DNA of 64,000 nt from Dictyobacter formicarum (GTDB lineage: Bacteria; Chloroflexota; Ktedonobacteria; Ktedonobacterales; Ktedonobacteraceae), in contig NZ_BNJJ01000015.1 of NCBI RefSeq assembly GCF_016587435.1, forward strand, positions 1-64,000, given 5' to 3'. The notes under the pieces are model-generated. The model was not told the origin of the DNA and made no database searches. It was given only the letters and a program-made list of their open reading frames with translations. The translations under genes and the position numbers were made by a program. The stretch's first letter is position 1; the number at the start of each line of letters is the position of its first letter. Of this stretch, positions 63,918-64,000 are shown one piece after another.

Positions 63918-64000
63918 ATGTGGTTTCGTATTCTGGTGCTGGCGGTGGGAACCTTTGCGTTGGGGACGGACGCATTTGTGATTTCCGGCATTTTGCCTGA
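63918..64000 (+). CDS. MFS transporter, N-terminus only (runs off the window)
   Basis: ATG behind GAGGAGAGACTGC, then MWFRILVLAVGTFALGTDAF then VISGILP. ALGTDAFVI-GILP is the first helix of DHA1-type drug or sugar exporters (YdhP/AraJ-like), often controlled by ArsR- or HxlR-type repressors. Cut by the window edge at 64000. Confidence 0.75.
   Translation, partial: MWFRILVLAVGTFALGTDAFVISGILP

Overview
The window looks like an accessory, heavily rearranged stretch of a Ktedonobacteria-type Chloroflexota chromosome. That assignment is an inference from the gene families: a BTAD/TPR activator, a MalT-type LuxR regulator, an XRE-STAND protein, DUF5996, DUF302, DUF6398 and DUF998 proteins, many HxlR/TetR/CGNR regulators, and abundant IS remnants. 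Base composition is moderate overall. A few GC-richer islands (8.87-9.93 kb, 58.3-60.0 kb, 4.2-5.96 kb) suggest acquired genes. No rRNA, tRNA or CRISPR array was seen.

Layout. 0-5.96 kb: an IS605-like end, an alpha/beta hydrolase, an old-yellow-enzyme remnant, an HxlR regulator divergent from a quinone oxidoreductase, an EamA stub, transposase debris, and a CGNR regulator divergent from azlC-azlD. 6.0-13.6 kb: an ISL3-like element with a DUF6398 passenger, TetR plus a GC-rich glycosidase-like gene, an IS5 remnant, and a degraded monooxygenase/esterase/royal-jelly-protein group. 14-20.5 kb: a BTAD activator lacking its ATPase, a CydA-tail/ABC fusion, DUF5996 with a partial tandem copy, and a ring-cleaving dioxygenase. 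20.9-31.2 kb: a two-component pair divergent from an ABC ATPase, a giant FtsX-type permease and a membrane-anchored protein, followed by a MalT-like regulator. 31.4-37.1 kb: a DUF998 protein, a second two-component pair whose response regulator is frameshifted, a multicopper oxidase and a SnoaL-like protein.

37.2-46.5 kb: an IS3 remnant, several MITE-like inverted repeats, a large 794-aa protein of unknown function, a 7-TM protein, DUF302, ISL3 debris, and a TetR plus quinone oxidoreductase pair sharing a putative operator. 46.7-50.2 kb: a decayed asparagine synthetase and a truncated XRE-STAND protein. 50.2-56.5 kb: a duplicated promoter/esterase segment and a possible catabolic group (alpha/beta hydrolase, linalool dehydratase-isomerase-like protein, HSL-type esterase, zinc alcohol dehydrogenase). 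56.5-64 kb: an orphan group II intron 3' end, SDR and integrase remnants, a cNMP-domain thioredoxin-reductase-like flavoprotein, a decayed second BTAD copy, HxlR divergent from an FMN reductase, a transposase remnant, and ArsR divergent from an MFS transporter that leaves the window.

Two themes stand out. First, regulator/target pairs with readable operators recur (HxlR, TetR, ArsR). Second, there is a very high load of truncated genes. Four of the lesions are single-base changes in G runs, which could be sequencing errors rather than real mutations. The best candidates for new biology are the 794-aa orphan with an Mrr-like C-terminal pattern and the LinD-like gene cluster.
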